Below, piece by piece: positions 56,565-64,000 of a DNA stretch of 64,000 bases (its first letter is position 1; the number at the start of each line of letters is the position of its first letter). Origin of the DNA: Hydrogenophaga intermedia. Lineage in GTDB: Bacteria > Pseudomonadota > Gammaproteobacteria > Burkholderiales > Burkholderiaceae_C. A program made the position numbers and the translations under genes. The notes below the pieces were generated by a model. It saw nothing but the letters and a program-made list of their open reading frames with translations. It was not told the DNA's origin and made no database searches. Location of the stretch: assembly GCF_000723405.1 (NCBI RefSeq), contig NZ_CCAE010000003.1, forward strand, positions 1 to 64,000, written 5' to 3'.

Positions 56565-57545
56565 ATGAGCAAAGCCTTCGCCTCCCAAGCCGACCTGCAG
56601 GACAAGAAGATCACCTTCGAACAGCTCAGCCCGCATTGCTGGGCCTACACCGCCGAAGGCGACCCGAACTCGGGCGTCATCATTGGCGAGAAGTTCATCA
56701 TGGTCAGCGATGCCACGGCCACCCCCGCCATGGCGCAGGACCTGATCGCGCGCATCCGCGAGGTCAGCGACAAACCCATCAAGTACGTGCTGCTCACCCA
56801 CTACCACGCCGTGCGCGTGCTGGGTGCCAGTGCTTACATGGCTGAAGGCGCCACCGAAGTCATCGCCAGCCGCGGCACCTACGAGCTCATCGTGGAGCGC
56901 GGCGCCGAAGACATGCAGAGCGAGATGGAGCGCTTCCCGCGCCTGTTCCGCGGCGCCGACAGCGTGCCCGGCCTGACATGGCCCACCCTGGTCATCGGCG
57001 ACGGCACCCCTGGCCGCCAGGGCTCGCTCACCGTCGACCTGGGCGGTGTGAAGGTCGAGATCTGGCACCCCGGCCAAGGCCACACGCGCGGCGACACGAT
57101 CGCCTGGGTGGAAGACGAGAAGGTGCTCTTCAGCGGCGACCTGGTCGAGTACGAGGCCGGCGTCTACACCGGCGACGCCCAGCTCGAGGAATGGCCCGCC
57201 ACGCTGGAAGCCCTGCGCGCGCTCAAGGCCGAGGCCATCGTGCCCGGCCGCGGCGAGGCCATGAAAGGCAACGCCGACGTGAACAAGGCGCTGGACTACA
57301 CCAAGCGCTGGGTCACCACCCTGTTCCAGGCCGGCAAGGAAGCCGCCTCGGCGGGCATGGACCTGAAGGCCGCCATGGCCCACACCCGAAAGAGCATGGA
57401 CCCGGTCTTCGGCCACGTGTTCATCTACGAACACTGCCTGCCGTTCGACGTCAGCCGCGCGTACGACGAGGCCAAGGGCATCAAGAACCCGCGCATCTGG
57501 ACGGCCGAGCGCGACAAGGAGATGTGGGCGGCCTTGCAGGCCTGA
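56565..57545 (+). CDS. MBL-fold protein with incomplete second metal site
   Basis: A 326-residue metallo-beta-lactamase-fold protein. The first metal site is kept (His79 and His81 in LTHYHAVR, His173 in GQGHTRGDT, bridging Asp192 in FSGDL). In the HxHxDH motif the Asp-His pair is Val83-Arg84, and the usual later His in PGHG is Arg229. Loss of all three second-site residues suggests a one-metal enzyme or altered chemistry. A helical C-terminal extension (about 240-326) follows. It is probably controlled by the TetR gene before it. The substrate is unknown, and a reading as glyoxalase II or beta-lactamase would be unsafe. Confidence 0.85.
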   Translation: MSKAFASQADLQDKKITFEQLSPHCWAYTAEGDPNSGVIIGEKFIMVSDATATPAMAQDLIARIREVSDKPIKYVLLTHYHAVRVLGASAYMAEGATEVIASRGTYELIVERGAEDMQSEMERFPRLFRGADSVPGLTWPTLVIGDGTPGRQGSLTVDLGGVKVEIWHPGQGHTRGDTIAWVEDEKVLFSGDLVEYEAGVYTGDAQLEEWPATLEALRALKAEAIVPGRGEAMKGNADVNKALDYTKRWVTTLFQAGKEAASAGMDLKAAMAHTRKSMDPVFGHVFIYEHCLPFDVSRAYDEAKGIKNPRIWTAERDKEMWAALQA

Positions 57546-57597
57546 GCGCGCAGCGGGCAGGCCTACAAGCCACAGCGGCCTTGCAGGCCTGAGCGCG
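57528..57597 (+). repeat. 23-base direct repeat at the end of the MBL gene
   Basis: The 23 bases at 57528-57550, which cover the last codons and stop of the gene, recur exactly at 57575-57597, 47 bases further on. The second copy is non-coding. It looks like a small tandem duplication of the 3' end whose middle has diverged. Confidence 0.9.
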
Positions 57598-57626
57598 CCG
57601 CCCGTCTTCGGGCGCCGCCCTTTGAG

Positions 57627-57649
57627 AAGCCGCCTTCGGGCGGTTTTTT
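57627..57649 (+). terminator. Intrinsic terminator after the MBL gene
   Basis: CCGCC-TTCG-GGCGG (57630-57643) with a UUCG-type tetraloop, followed by six T residues (57644-57649). A textbook terminator that ends the TetR-MBL unit before the permease gene. Confidence 0.93.
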
Positions 57650-57661
57650 GCTGCCCACCGC

Positions 57662-57667
57662 TACGAT
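57662..57667 (+). promoter_or_regulatory. -10-like box near the permease start
   Basis: TACGAT lies 9 bases before the ATG at 57677 and just after the terminator, so a promoter must be here; the spacing gives a leader of only a few bases or none. Confidence 0.35.
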
Positions 57668-57676
57668 GCGCGCTCC

Positions 57677-58927
57677 ATGCCCTCGACCGATCCCATGATC
57701 CACGCCGCCGCCGACTGGGCCGTCATCGTCGTCTTCGGCGTGGTCTACCTGGGCATGTTCCTGGGCGGCCTGCCGCGCCTGCGGCTCGACCGCTCGGGCG
57801 TGGCGCTGCTGGGCGCCGTGGCCGTGATCGCGATCTCCGGCATGGGCGTGGTCGAGGCGGCCGAGGCCATCGACCTGCCCACCATCCTGCTGCTGTTCGC
57901 CTTCATGGTGATCTCGGCGCAAATGCGCCTGGGCGGCTTCTACGCCGCCGTCACGCGCCGCGTGGGCGAACTGCCACTGCCGGACGCCGCGCTGCTGGCC
58001 GCGCTCATCGCCGTGGCGGCGGTGCTGTCGGCCGTGTTCTCCAACGACGTCGTCTGCCTGGCCATGACACCCATCGTGGCGCGCCTGTGCCTGCGCCGCG
58101 GCACCAACCCCTTGCCCTTCCTCATCGGCCTGGCTTGCGCGGCCAACATCGGCTCGGCCGCCACGCTCATCGGCAACCCGCAGAACATGCTGATCGGCTC
58201 GGTCATGCGGCTCGACTTCGCCGGCTACGCGCGCGCGGCGCTGGTGCCGGTGCTCATCAGCCTGGTGCTGCTGTGGGGCTGGCTGGTGTGCGTGCCGCAT
58301 GAGCGCCTGGAGCCGCTGCCGCCCAGGGACCGGCGCTCCGAGGACCCGCCGCTGGACGTGTGGCAGACGACCAAGGGCCTGGTGGTGGCGGGCGCGCTGA
58401 TGGGCCTGTTCCTGTTCCGCGACGGCCCGCACGAGGTGATGGCCCTGGTGGGCGCGGCGCTGCTGCTGCTCAGCCGTCGCCTGGCCTCCGCCGAGTTCAT
58501 GAAGCTGGTGGACTGGCCGTTGCTGATCCTGTTCATGGGCCTGTTCGTGGTCAACCACGCCTTCGAGCAGACCGGCCTGGCGACCCAGGCGGTGGCCTGG
58601 CTGGCCGGGCAGGGGGTGCACCTTGCCGACCCGGGACCGCTGATGGTGGTGGGCGTGGCGCTGTCCAACCTGGTGTCCAACGTGCCGGCGGTGATGCTGC
58701 TGTTGCCGCACCTGTCGGGCGAGCCAGGGGCCGGTGTGCTGCTGGCGCTGGTGACCACCTTCGCTGGCAACCTGCTGCTGGTGGGCTCCATCGCCAACCT
58801 CATCGTGGCCGACCTGGCGCGCGCCCAGGGCATCGTCATCGACTGGAGGCGCCACGCCACCGTGGGCGTGCCGGTGACGCTGCTGTCGCTGGGCGTGATC
58901 TGGATCTGGCTGCGCTGGGGTGGCTGA
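57677..58927 (+). CDS. SLC13/ArsB-like anion permease
   Basis: A 416-residue inner-membrane permease of the ion transporter superfamily (CitMHS/ArsB/SLC13-like), with about 11 helices. It has the two hairpin signatures [16 protein letters not shown] and [17 protein letters not shown], which hold the substrate site in this superfamily, and [14 protein letters not shown] between them. Arsenite, dicarboxylates or other anions are possible; no ars genes are nearby. Alternative start Met7 (57695) is possible. It converges on the ABC ATPase gene. Confidence 0.87.
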   Translation: MPSTDPMIHAAADWAVIVVFGVVYLGMFLGGLPRLRLDRSGVALLGAVAVIAISGMGVVEAAEAIDLPTILLLFAFMVISAQMRLGGFYAAVTRRVGELPLPDAALLAALIAVAAVLSAVFSNDVVCLAMTPIVARLCLRRGTNPLPFLIGLACAANIGSAATLIGNPQNMLIGSVMRLDFAGYARAALVPVLISLVLLWGWLVCVPHERLEPLPPRDRRSEDPPLDVWQTTKGLVVAGALMGLFLFRDGPHEVMALVGAALLLLSRRLASAEFMKLVDWPLLILFMGLFVVNHAFEQTGLATQAVAWLAGQGVHLADPGPLMVVGVALSNLVSNVPAVMLLLPHLSGEPGAGVLLALVTTFAGNLLLVGSIANLIVADLARAQGIVIDWRRHATVGVPVTLLSLGVIWIWLRWGG

Positions 58928-58931
58928 TTCT

Positions 58932-59681
58932 TCAGTGCACCGACGCCAGAAACTGCTGGAGTTCTGGCGTGGCCGGATGGCCGAACAACTGCTCCGGGGG
59001 CCCCATCTCGTGCACGCGCCCCTGGTGCATGAAGATGACGCGGTCACTCACCTTGCGCGCGAAGTTCATCTCGTGCGTCACCATCAGCAGGGTCATGCCC
59101 TCGTTGGCCAGCGACTCCACCACCTGCAGCACCTCGCCCACCAGCTCCGGGTCCAGTGCGGAGGTGATCTCGTCGCACAGCAGCACGCTGGGCTGCATGG
59201 CCAGGGCGCGCGCGATGGCCACGCGTTGCTGCTGGCCGCCAGAGAGCTGCTCGGGATAGGCGTCGAACTTGTCGGCCAGGCCCACGCGCGCCAGCAACTG
59301 CTTCGCGCGTTCGATGTTCAGGGCCTCCTGCGTCTTCTTCACCAGCGAGGGCGCCAGCATCACGTTGCGGCCCACGCTCAGGTGCGGGAAGAGGTTGAAG
59401 TTCTGGAAGATCATGCCCACGTGCTGGCGCAGCTCGCGCATGGCGGCCGCGTCCTGGTGGCGCAGGGGTTGGCCGTCCACCGTGAGCGTGCCCGACTGGA
59501 ACACCTCCAGCCCGTTGATGCAGCGCAAGAGCGTGCTCTTGCCCGAGCCGCTCTTGCCGATGATGGCGATCACCTCGCCACGCTTCACTTTCAGGTCGAT
59601 GCCCTTGAGCACCTCGTTGGCGCCATAGGCCTTGCGCAGTGCGCCGATGTCGACGATGGCGTGGGGTTCAGCGGCGGACAT
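58932..59681 (-). CDS. Amino acid ABC transporter ATP-binding protein (GlnQ-type)
   Basis: A 249-residue ATPase of polar-amino-acid importers, with Walker [15 protein letters not shown]-loop [11 protein letters not shown], signature [10 protein letters not shown] and Walker [13 protein letters not shown], then the switch His in MVTHEM. It is the last gene of the GntR-binding protein-permease-permease-ATPase operon and overlaps the previous permease by 14 bases. Confidence 0.96.
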   Translation of the reverse strand: MSAAEPHAIVDIGALRKAYGANEVLKGIDLKVKRGEVIAIIGKSGSGKSTLLRCINGLEVFQSGTLTVDGQPLRHQDAAAMRELRQHVGMIFQNFNLFPHLSVGRNVMLAPSLVKKTQEALNIERAKQLLARVGLADKFDAYPEQLSGGQQQRVAIARALAMQPSVLLCDEITSALDPELVGEVLQVVESLANEGMTLLMVTHEMNFARKVSDRVIFMHQGRVHEMGPPEQLFGHPATPELQQFLASVH

Positions 59682-60318
59682 TCAGTTTCCTTTCGAGCGC
59701 GCGGGCGTAGAGGCTCACGGGGAAGCACAGCGCGAAGTACATCAGCGCCACGCAGCTGTAGACCAGGAAGGGCGCGAAGGTGGCGTTGGTGATCATGGTG
59801 CCGGCCTTGGTGAGTTCCACGAAACCGATCACCGAGGCCAGCGCCGTGCCCTTGATGACCTGCACCAGGAAACCCACCGTGGGCGCGATGGCGATGCGCC
59901 GGGCCTGCGGCAGGATCACGTGGCGCAACTGCTCGCCGAAGCTCAGCGCCAGGCTCTGCGCGGCCTCCCACTGGCCCTTGGGCACGGCCTCCACGCAGCC
60001 GCGCCAGATCTCCACCAGGAAGGCGCTGGTGTAGAGCGTGAGCGCGAGCGAAGCCGCCACCCAGGCCGAGGTGTCGAAGCCGAACAGCGCCAGACCGAAG
60101 TAGGCGAGGAACAGCTGCATGAGCAGTGGCGTGCCCTGGAAGAGCTGCACGTAGCCTTTCACGAACGCGGTGGCGCCGGGCCAGCGCGCGGTGCGCGCGA
60201 CCAGCAGCAAGAGCCCGACGAGGCCGCCTCCGATGAAGGCGATGAGCGAGAGCACCACCGTCCAGCGCGCGGCCAGCAGCAGGTTGCGCACGATGTCCCA
60301 TAGCGAGAAATCAACCAC
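59668..60318 (-). CDS. Amino acid ABC transporter permease (second)
   Basis: A 216-residue HisMQ-type permease with five helices and the EAA motif (EAAQSLALSFGEQLRHVILPQA). It pairs with the permease encoded just upstream to form the channel. The start is GTG 60318, inside an eight-base overlap with the upstream permease; longer frames add non-conserved residues. Confidence 0.93.
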   Translation of the reverse strand: MVDFSLWDIVRNLLLAARWTVVLSLIAFIGGGLVGLLLLVARTARWPGATAFVKGYVQLFQGTPLLMQLFLAYFGLALFGFDTSAWVAASLALTLYTSAFLVEIWRGCVEAVPKGQWEAAQSLALSFGEQLRHVILPQARRIAIAPTVGFLVQVIKGTALASVIGFVELTKAGTMITNATFAPFLVYSCVALMYFALCFPVSLYARALERKLNVRR

Positions 60319-60985
60319 GGCGGCCTCCGCCGAAGATGAAACGGGGACCGGCCCAGCTGAGCAGGGCACGCACCGCCACCGACAGCAGCAGGTACAGCGC
60401 GGTGGCCACGATGAAGGCCTCGAAGGCGCGGAAGTTGCGGCTCTGGATCAGGTTGGCCGCGTAGCTCAGCTCCTCGGTGGCGATCTGCCCGCACACCGCC
60501 GAGCCCAGCATCACGATGATGATCTGGCTGGTCAGTGCGGGCCAGACCTTGCGCAGCGCCGGCGGCAGCACCACGTGCACGAAGGTCTGCGCGCGCGACA
60601 GCGCCAGGCTGGCCGCGGCCTCGAACTGGCCTCGCGGCGTGGCCTCCACGCCGGCGCGCACGATCTCGGCCGCGTAGGCGCCGAGGTTGATCACCATCGC
60701 GATCACCGAGGCCAGTTCGGGCGTGAGCTTCACGCCCGCCGCCGGCAGGCCGAAGAACACGAAGAACAGTTGCACGATGAAGGGCGTGTTGCGGATCAGC
60801 TCCACGTAGGTGGCGGCCAACCAGCCCAGCGCCGCCGGCCCCTCGGTGCGTGCCCAGGCGCAGGCCACGCCCAGCGCCACGCCCAGCACGGCCGACACCG
60901 CGGTGAGCCCGAGCGTCCAGGCCATGCCCTTGAGCAGCAACGGCCACTGCGCGAGCACGGCCCAGAAGTCGAGTTCGATGCCCAT
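60311..60985 (-). CDS. Amino acid ABC transporter permease (first)
   Basis: A 224-residue HisMQ-type permease with the EAA motif (EAAASLALSRAQTFVHVVLPPA) and the conserved YVELIRNTPFIVQLFFVFFG near the N-terminal third. It starts 32 bases after the binding-protein gene. Together with the second permease it forms the heteromeric transmembrane part of a polar-amino-acid importer. Confidence 0.94.
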   Translation of the reverse strand: MGIELDFWAVLAQWPLLLKGMAWTLGLTAVSAVLGVALGVACAWARTEGPAALGWLAATYVELIRNTPFIVQLFFVFFGLPAAGVKLTPELASVIAMVINLGAYAAEIVRAGVEATPRGQFEAAASLALSRAQTFVHVVLPPALRKVWPALTSQIIIVMLGSAVCGQIATEELSYAANLIQSRNFRAFEAFIVATALYLLLSVAVRALLSWAGPRFIFGGGRRG

Positions 60986-61017
60986 GGTGGCGATGCCTGC
61001 GGCGTGGACTCAGGGCC

Positions 61018-61824
61018 TCACTCGGGCAGCGTGCCGGCCGGGCGGCCCAGCCACTTCTTCGCCAGCGCGTCGAGTTCGCCCGCTTTCTTGGCCGCGAGCA
61101 CGATCTCGTTCACCTTGGTGCGCAGCGCGTCCTCGCCCTTGGCCGCGCCGATGAAGTTGGGGCTGTCCTTCAGCAGCAGCTTGTACTCGGCGCCCAGGGC
61201 CGGGTTGCGCTTGATCATGTTGTCGGCCACGGACACACCGGTGGCGATGAACTGCGTCTGGCCCGACACGAAGGCCGAGACCGTGGCGTTGTTGTCCTCG
61301 AAGCGCTTGATGTCGGTGTTGACGGGCGCGACCTTGCTGAGCTCCTGGTCTTCGATGGCGCCGCGCGTGACGGCGACGCTCTTGCCACCCAGGCCGTTGA
61401 AGTCGGCCAGCGCCGCGCTCTTCGGGCCGTACACGGCCTGGAAGAAGGGCGAGTAGGCGACGGTGAAGTCGATCACCTTCTCGCGCTCGGGGTTCTTGCC
61501 GAGCGTGGAGATCACGAGATCGGCCTTCTTCGTCTGCAGGTAAGGGATGCGGTTGGCACTGGTCACCGGCACCAGCTCCACCTTCACGCCGAGCTTGGCG
61601 GCGATCAGGTTGGCCGTGTCCACGTCCAGGCCCTGGGGCTTGAGGTCGATGCCGACGAAGCCGTAGGGCGGGAAATCGGTGGGCACGGCGATCTTGATCA
61701 GCTTGGCCTTCATCACGCCGTCGAGCGCGGTCTGCGCGTGGGCGTGACCGGCGACGACGGTGGCGGCCAGGGACGCGGTGAGCAGGACGAGGCGGCCAAG
61801 GGTGCGGCGTGTGGCGAGGGTCAT
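61018..61824 (-). CDS. Amino acid ABC transporter substrate-binding protein
   Basis: A 268-residue periplasmic binding protein of family 3, with a signal peptide (about 1-31, ending AHAQ) and a mature part that opens IKIAVPTDFPPYGFVG and has the typical Asp/Arg ligand pocket region (DLVISTLGKNPEREKVIDFT). The ligand is probably a polar or charged amino acid or opine, not further resolvable. The start at 61824 opens the signal peptide and overlaps the GntR stop by four bases. Confidence 0.94.
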   Translation of the reverse strand: MTLATRRTLGRLVLLTASLAATVVAGHAHAQTALDGVMKAKLIKIAVPTDFPPYGFVGIDLKPQGLDVDTANLIAAKLGVKVELVPVTSANRIPYLQTKKADLVISTLGKNPEREKVIDFTVAYSPFFQAVYGPKSAALADFNGLGGKSVAVTRGAIEDQELSKVAPVNTDIKRFEDNNATVSAFVSGQTQFIATGVSVADNMIKRNPALGAEYKLLLKDSPNFIGAAKGEDALRTKVNEIVLAAKKAGELDALAKKWLGRPAGTLPE

Positions 61825-62552
61825 AGCAGGGCTCCTAGGTAGGTTTCGTGGTCGGGGGAGGAAGGGGATTCGGGCGCGCGTGCCGCGCGCACGGGCGCCA
61901 AGGCGTCGCGCAGGTCGGCCAGGGGGTCGTTGGGGGTGCTCAGGCGCAGGGCCGCCTGCACCTGGCCGATGTGGTCTTCCATCAGCCGCTCGGCGGCGGC
62001 CACGTCGCCGCGCTCCAGGGCTTCGACGATCCGCACGTGCTCCGCGCAGGACTGCACGGCGTCGTGCGTGCTCTGGTAGAGCATGGCAATAAGCGTGGTG
62101 CGCGCGGTGAAGTCGCGCAGGGTCTCGGCCAGCAACTGGTTGCCCAGGCATTCGGCCAGGCACACGTGGAAATCGCCCAGCAGGTAGCTGCGCTGGCCCA
62201 CGTCATCGCCCTTGAGGGCGGCCTGCTCCTGGCGGATGTGCTGGCGCAGGCGCTTGAGCGCGGCCTTGTCCACGTGGCCGTTGCGGCGGATCAGGCCCGT
62301 CTCGATCACGCGGCGCGCCTCGAAGGCCTCGCGCGCCTCCGCGTGCGAGGGCTGCACCACGTACCAGCCGCGGCGCGAACTCACCGTGACGATGCCGCGC
62401 GCGGCCAGGCGCACCAGGGCCTCGCGCACCAGCGTTCGGCTGCAGTCGAACAGCATCGACAGGTTCTGCTCGCCCAGGCGCGTACCGGGCGCCAGGCGCT
62501 GCGCCAGGATGGCGGCGACGATGCGCTGGGCGATGTCGGTGGAGCTGACCAT
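61821..62552 (-). CDS. GntR family (FCD domain) transcriptional regulator
   Basis: A 243-residue regulator with an N-terminal winged helix (ILAQRLAPGTRLGEQNLSMLF, SRTLVREALVRLAARGIV) and an all-helical FCD effector domain with metal-site His residues (FHVCLAECLGN, EHVRIVEALERGD, EDHIGQVQ). It is first in the transporter operon, probably repressing it until the substrate or a breakdown product is present. A palindrome 42 bases before its start is the likely operator. Confidence 0.94.
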   Translation of the reverse strand: MVSSTDIAQRIVAAILAQRLAPGTRLGEQNLSMLFDCSRTLVREALVRLAARGIVTVSSRRGWYVVQPSHAEAREAFEARRVIETGLIRRNGHVDKAALKRLRQHIRQEQAALKGDDVGQRSYLLGDFHVCLAECLGNQLLAETLRDFTARTTLIAMLYQSTHDAVQSCAEHVRIVEALERGDVAAAERLMEDHIGQVQAALRLSTPNDPLADLRDALAPVRAARAPESPSSPDHETYLGALL

Positions 62553-62593
62553 GGCCTGTGCACATGCCAGATCCGTGCCATGGCCACATCAGT

Positions 62594-62605
62594 CTTGTAT
62601 GCAAG
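62594..62605. promoter_or_regulatory. Putative operator of the GntR-ABC operon
   Basis: CTTGTATGCAAG is an inverted repeat with arms CTTG and CAAG, matching the general TTGT-N2-ACAA-like build of FCD-type GntR sites. It lies upstream of the regulator's own start, where autorepression of the whole operon would act. Confidence 0.55.
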
Positions 62606-62679
62606 CCTGGTGCACCGAGGCTGTGCACGCGCGTGCCGAGGCGGTGCGCGGCGCGCACCAGAAGGTGATGGCCTGAAGC

Positions 62680-63588
62680 TCAGCGCTGCGCGCTGAGCGT
62701 TTCCATGTCGCGCTGGTAGCCCTGCAGTTCGCGCACGGCGTTCTGGCGCTGCTCGGGCGTGGTGCTGTTGTGCAAGGCCGCGAACTGCTCGCAGCCGTGG
62801 CGCACGCTCGCCTCGCTCTGCGCCTGGTAGCCCGGCGTGGGCGAGCGCTGCAGGCGCTCCAGGTGGGCGCGCAGCGCGGGCCGGGCTTGCGCGGGCTCGG
62901 CCTGGACGCGGCGCAGGGTCTGCACCAGATCGGCCTGGCGGCGCTGGCGCTCGGCCTGCGTGCGCTGTGGGTCCCAGGGCGATTCGCTCAGCCAGCGGCG
63001 CAGCAGCTCGCGCTGCGGCGCACTGAGCGTGCCGTAGAAGCGCTCGCTGCGCGACACGGCGGTGTCCAGTCGGCGCTGCAGGCGCTGCTCGGGCGAGCCG
63101 CGCAGGAAGTCGCGCTCAAACTCCTCGTTGCTGCGCGCCTGGCGGCGCTGCAGGTGCTCCAGCTGCGCGGGGCTCAGCCCCGGCGCCAGGCGCGCGAAGG
63201 GATCGATCAGGCGCTCGCCCGTGGTGTTCAGGCGCGCGCGCACCGTTTCGAACTGCGCGCAGGCCTCGTCGGCGGTGAGATCGCGCATTGCCAGGCCTTG
63301 CCACTGGCGCAGCAGGTCCGCCACGGCGGGCAGCTCCTCGCGCCGGTGCCAGGCGAAGAAGGCGTCGATGTCACCGCGCACCTGGTCGGATTGCGCGTCG
63401 TCGAAGTCGAAGTGGCCGTCCAGCCACCAGTAGCTGAACTGGGGGGCCTGGTTGTAGGCGAAGCGCGCGGCGGTGCAGGCGGCCAGCAGCGCCGCCAGGG
63501 CGAGCACCAGCAAGGCGCGGGCGATAATCCGCCGCGTTCCGGCGCCGCCCCCCTGGCCGCGTTCGGTGTACGCGAAAGAGGTGTTCAT
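62680..63588 (-). CDS. DUF6279 family lipoprotein
   Basis: A 302-residue lipoprotein: signal peptide with lipobox (LLAAC, Cys38 after a long basic N-terminus) and a helical DUF6279-type body rich in Arg, Gln and Leu (WWLDGHFDFDDAQSDQVRGDIDAFF, split by conserved Asp residues). It is a family of unknown function common in gamma- and betaproteobacteria. The ATG at 63588 overlaps the glmU start codon on the other strand by two bases; a shorter start inside the signal peptide is possible. Confidence 0.82.
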   Translation of the reverse strand: MNTSFAYTERGQGGGAGTRRIIARALLVLALAALLAACTAARFAYNQAPQFSYWWLDGHFDFDDAQSDQVRGDIDAFFAWHRREELPAVADLLRQWQGLAMRDLTADEACAQFETVRARLNTTGERLIDPFARLAPGLSPAQLEHLQRRQARSNEEFERDFLRGSPEQRLQRRLDTAVSRSERFYGTLSAPQRELLRRWLSESPWDPQRTQAERQRRQADLVQTLRRVQAEPAQARPALRAHLERLQRSPTPGYQAQSEASVRHGCEQFAALHNSTTPEQRQNAVRELQGYQRDMETLSAQR

Positions 63589-64000
63589 GTCGTTACCGGT
63601 GGATGTGGTGGTGATGGCCGCGGGCAAGGGCACCCGCATGAAGAGCCAGCGGCCCAAAGTGTTGCACCGTCTGGGCGGCCGCGCGCTGGCGCAGCATGTG
63701 ATCGATTGCGCCGCGGGGTTATCGGCCCGCTCGGTGGTGGTCATCACGGGCCATGGCGCGGCGCAGGTGGAAGCGGGGCTGAAGGCGCCCGCCACCACGG
63801 CGCTGCGCTTCGTGAGGCAGGAGCCGCAACTGGGCACTGGCCACGCGGTGCAGCAGGCGGTGCCGGTGCTGGCCGACGACGGCCTTACCCTGGTGCTCTC
63901 GGGCGACGTGCCGCTGACGCAGCCCGACACCCTGCAGGCGCTCATCGACCTGAGCGCGGGCGAGCACCTGGCCCTGCTCACGCTGGACCTGCCCGACCCC
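63587..64000 (+). CDS. glmU: Bifunctional GlmU, N-terminal part (cut by window end)
   Basis: The first 138 residues of the N-acetylglucosamine-1-phosphate uridyltransferase / glucosamine-1-phosphate N-acetyltransferase, which makes UDP-GlcNAc for peptidoglycan and LPS. Visible are the nucleotide-binding MAAGKGTRMKS with PKVLH, the EPQLGTGHAVQQA segment and SGDVPLTQP with the metal-binding Asp. The frame is open to the last base. GATAAT at about 63521 may be its -10 box, which would lie inside the divergent lipoprotein gene. Confidence 0.96.
   Translation, partial: MSLPVDVVVMAAGKGTRMKSQRPKVLHRLGGRALAQHVIDCAAGLSARSVVVITGHGAAQVEAGLKAPATTALRFVRQEPQLGTGHAVQQAVPVLADDGLTLVLSGDVPLTQPDTLQALIDLSAGEHLALLTLDLPDP

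Overview
The window reads as high-GC betaproteobacterial chromosome (Burkholderiales, most like Comamonadaceae such as Hydrogenophaga; this is inferred from gene families, gene order and base composition, not from a search). It is almost entirely coding, with short intergenic gaps, many stop/start overlaps, and no rRNA, tRNA, CRISPR, prophage or insertion sequence that I could recognise. The first 87 bases are not genomic: they contain a noisy Illumina P5 end, an i5 index and a perfect Nextera transposase adapter. Position 1 is therefore an assembly contig end, and genomic sequence starts at about 88.

Layout. 88-3770: a SAH riboswitch and the methyl-cycle genes ahcY-tlyA-metF, then an RlpA-like lipoprotein. 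3782-7613 (minus): the phenylacetyl-CoA epoxidase operon paaABCDE. 7761-14883: a CAP lipoprotein, rlmJ, rplM-rpsI, a DUF6776 protein, a bactofilin, erpA, an M23 peptidase and tyrS. 14899-19271: an ankyrin protein, an exported GlcG/HbpS-like protein, a two-component system and a CDF transporter. 19268-26247: dtd, a DUF4153 protein, phoH-mliC-ybeY (minus), ruvAB and a SPOR protein. 26321-36654: a D-threonine-aldolase-like enzyme, a histidine phosphatase, a hybrid PAS kinase, ttcA, folB with a pteridine-reductase-like SDR, a MidA-type methyltransferase, trxC and glk.

36661-46696 is the most distinctive block, nearly all on the minus strand. It holds a glucosylglycerol operon (HAD phosphatase, ggpS, SSS transporter) beside a trehalose operon (otsB, GH15, otsA, MscS channel). 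Two compatible-solute pathways, a solute symporter and a pressure-release channel lie together, which suggests an osmotic-stress locus.

46799-64000: cca, a GST, an atypical CsoR-family regulator, an NDUFA9-like protein, a soluble lytic transglycosylase, 5-formyl-THF cyclo-ligase, a LysR-DMT pair with DUF2917 and TfoX genes, a TetR/metallo-beta-lactamase pair whose enzyme has lost its second zinc site, an SLC13/ArsB-like permease, a complete polar-amino-acid ABC operon under a GntR regulator, a DUF6279 lipoprotein and the 5' part of glmU, cut by the window end.

Regulation visible in the sequence includes the SAH riboswitch, a consensus-like rplM promoter, four good intrinsic-type terminators, palindromic operators before paaA and the GntR gene, and a recurring -10-like box 6-7 bases before the start codon of several genes, which suggests leaderless mRNAs.
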